A DNA stretch of 12,517 nt from an uncultured Oscillospiraceae bacterium (GTDB taxonomy: Bacteria; Bacillota; Clostridia; Oscillospirales; Oscillospiraceae): assembly GCA_910584835.1 (NCBI GenBank), contig CAJUEG010000074.1, positions 1-12,517 of the forward strand, given 5' to 3'. Shown in pieces: positions 12,231 to 12,517 of the stretch. The notes under the pieces are model-generated. The model saw nothing but the letters and a program-made list of their open reading frames with translations, did no database searches and was not told where the DNA came from. The translations under genes and the position numbers were made by a program. Position 1 is the first letter of the stretch. Each line of letters begins with the position of its first letter.

Positions 12231-12419
12231 GTACACTGCTATTCTATTGTCCCCGCCCGGCGTTTAGAACCGGCAGGCGGGAAAATCCTTTCACAATTGC
12301 CCCGCCGCATCGAAACCCAACGGAGCGGGTTCGATGCGGGGAGGAGGGGCAAGGGAGCGGAACGAAGGAATCCCGCCTGAAAGGCGGGGTTCCTGAGTGG
12401 GGCGGGTTTTGCCCCGACG
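12231..12419. other. 189-base spacer between tRNA-Cys and tRNA-Gly with stacked hairpins
   Basis: No gene. It holds a bulged stem (about 12300-12318 with 12327-12341), a 13-bp stem with one G-T pair and loop GAA (12366-12378 with 12382-12394), and GGGGC/GCCCC near 12399-12415. Read on the - strand the 13-bp stem is followed by TTCGTTCC and could end the upstream tRNA-Gly transcript. A weak -10-like TAGAAT lies on the - strand near 12241-12246 for tRNA-Cys, with no good -35. Confidence 0.55.
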
Positions 12420-12495
12420 TGGAGCGAGTGACGAGGCTCGAACTCGCTACCTCCACCTTGGCAAGGTGGCGCTCTACCAGATGAGCTACACTCGC
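12420..12495 (-). tRNA. tRNA-Gly (GCC)
   Basis: 76 bases with encoded CCA. Acceptor GCGAGTG/CACTCGC, D stem GCTC/GAGC, anticodon stem CCACC/GGTGG with loop TTGCCAA giving anticodon GCC, T stem GCGAG/CTCGT (one G-T pair) with loop TTCGAGC, discriminator T. Confidence 0.97.
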
Positions 12496-12498
12496 ATA

Positions 12499-12517
12499 TG
12501 GTGCCCAGGGCCGGAGT
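12499..12517 (-). tRNA. 3' end of a further tRNA (truncated by window edge)
   Basis: Read on the - strand this ends CCTGGGC-A-CCA. Seven bases (12503-12509) fit the 3' acceptor strand, five (12510-12514, minus CCGGC) the 3' T-stem strand, and 12515-12517 the T loop. Only 3 bases separate it from tRNA-Gly. The A discriminator and this acceptor would fit tRNA-Leu among others, but the anticodon is outside the window. Confidence 0.75.

Noticed and set aside
12124..12394. Repeated hairpins as a possible CRISPR array
   Set aside because: The stems differ in sequence and there is no regular repeat-spacer unit.
11910..12484. Open frames on both strands across the tRNA cluster
   Set aside because: They are translations of tRNA genes and their complements, a common source of false small proteins.

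Overview
This is a GC-rich stretch (coding regions clearly above 60% G+C by eye) with strong AGGAGG-type ribosome sites, at least two probable TTG starts, a LysM/GH18 spore-type glycosylase and a DUF4368-type serine-recombinase remnant. Together these point to a spore-forming, GC-rich clostridium, most like Oscillospiraceae (Flavonifractor / Lawsonibacter / Pseudoflavonifractor group). The genus is an inference; no search was run.

Layout. 1-870 (+): 3' half of a 2-isopropylmalate synthase gene, followed by a hairpin terminator lying between two copies of a 23-bp direct repeat. 1059-1553 (+): GNAT acetyltransferase. 1608-1832 (-): 74-residue orphan protein, transcribed divergently from proC (1986-2807, +) through two well-formed promoters placed back to back. 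2880-5490 (-): two-gene operon of an MBOAT O-acyltransferase and a DHHW/AlgX-like protein, a typical module for acetylating a surface polysaccharide, with its own promoter and terminator. 5665-7485 (-): unrecognised polytopic membrane protein with an extracytoplasmic C-terminal domain. 7602-9575 (-): MATE transporter fused to a cytidylate-kinase-like P-loop domain, preceded by a leader with a terminator-like hairpin. 9576-10075: mostly non-coding, with a possible gene remnant. 10076-10300 (+): small Lar-like double-CxxC protein. 10365-11639 (-): LysM-LysM-GH18 SleL/YaaH-like enzyme. 11731-11934 (+): C-terminal scrap of a large serine recombinase. 12005-12517 (-): tRNA genes for Pro(CGG), Cys(GCA), Gly(GCC) and the 3' end of a fourth tRNA.

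How it fits together. The first 5.5 kb is ordinary chromosomal metabolism (leucine, proline) and cell-surface modification. The 9.6-12.0 kb part looks more fluid: a recombinase remnant, a Lar-like protein, a decayed frame, and a 29-bp imperfect repeat (25/29) whose second copy overlaps the 3' end and terminator of tRNA-Pro, suggesting past integration and loss. I see no clear new multi-gene defence or biosynthetic system. The most unusual items are the MATE-kinase fusion with a possible attenuator, the orphan 606-residue membrane protein, and the leader-peptide-like 74-residue protein.
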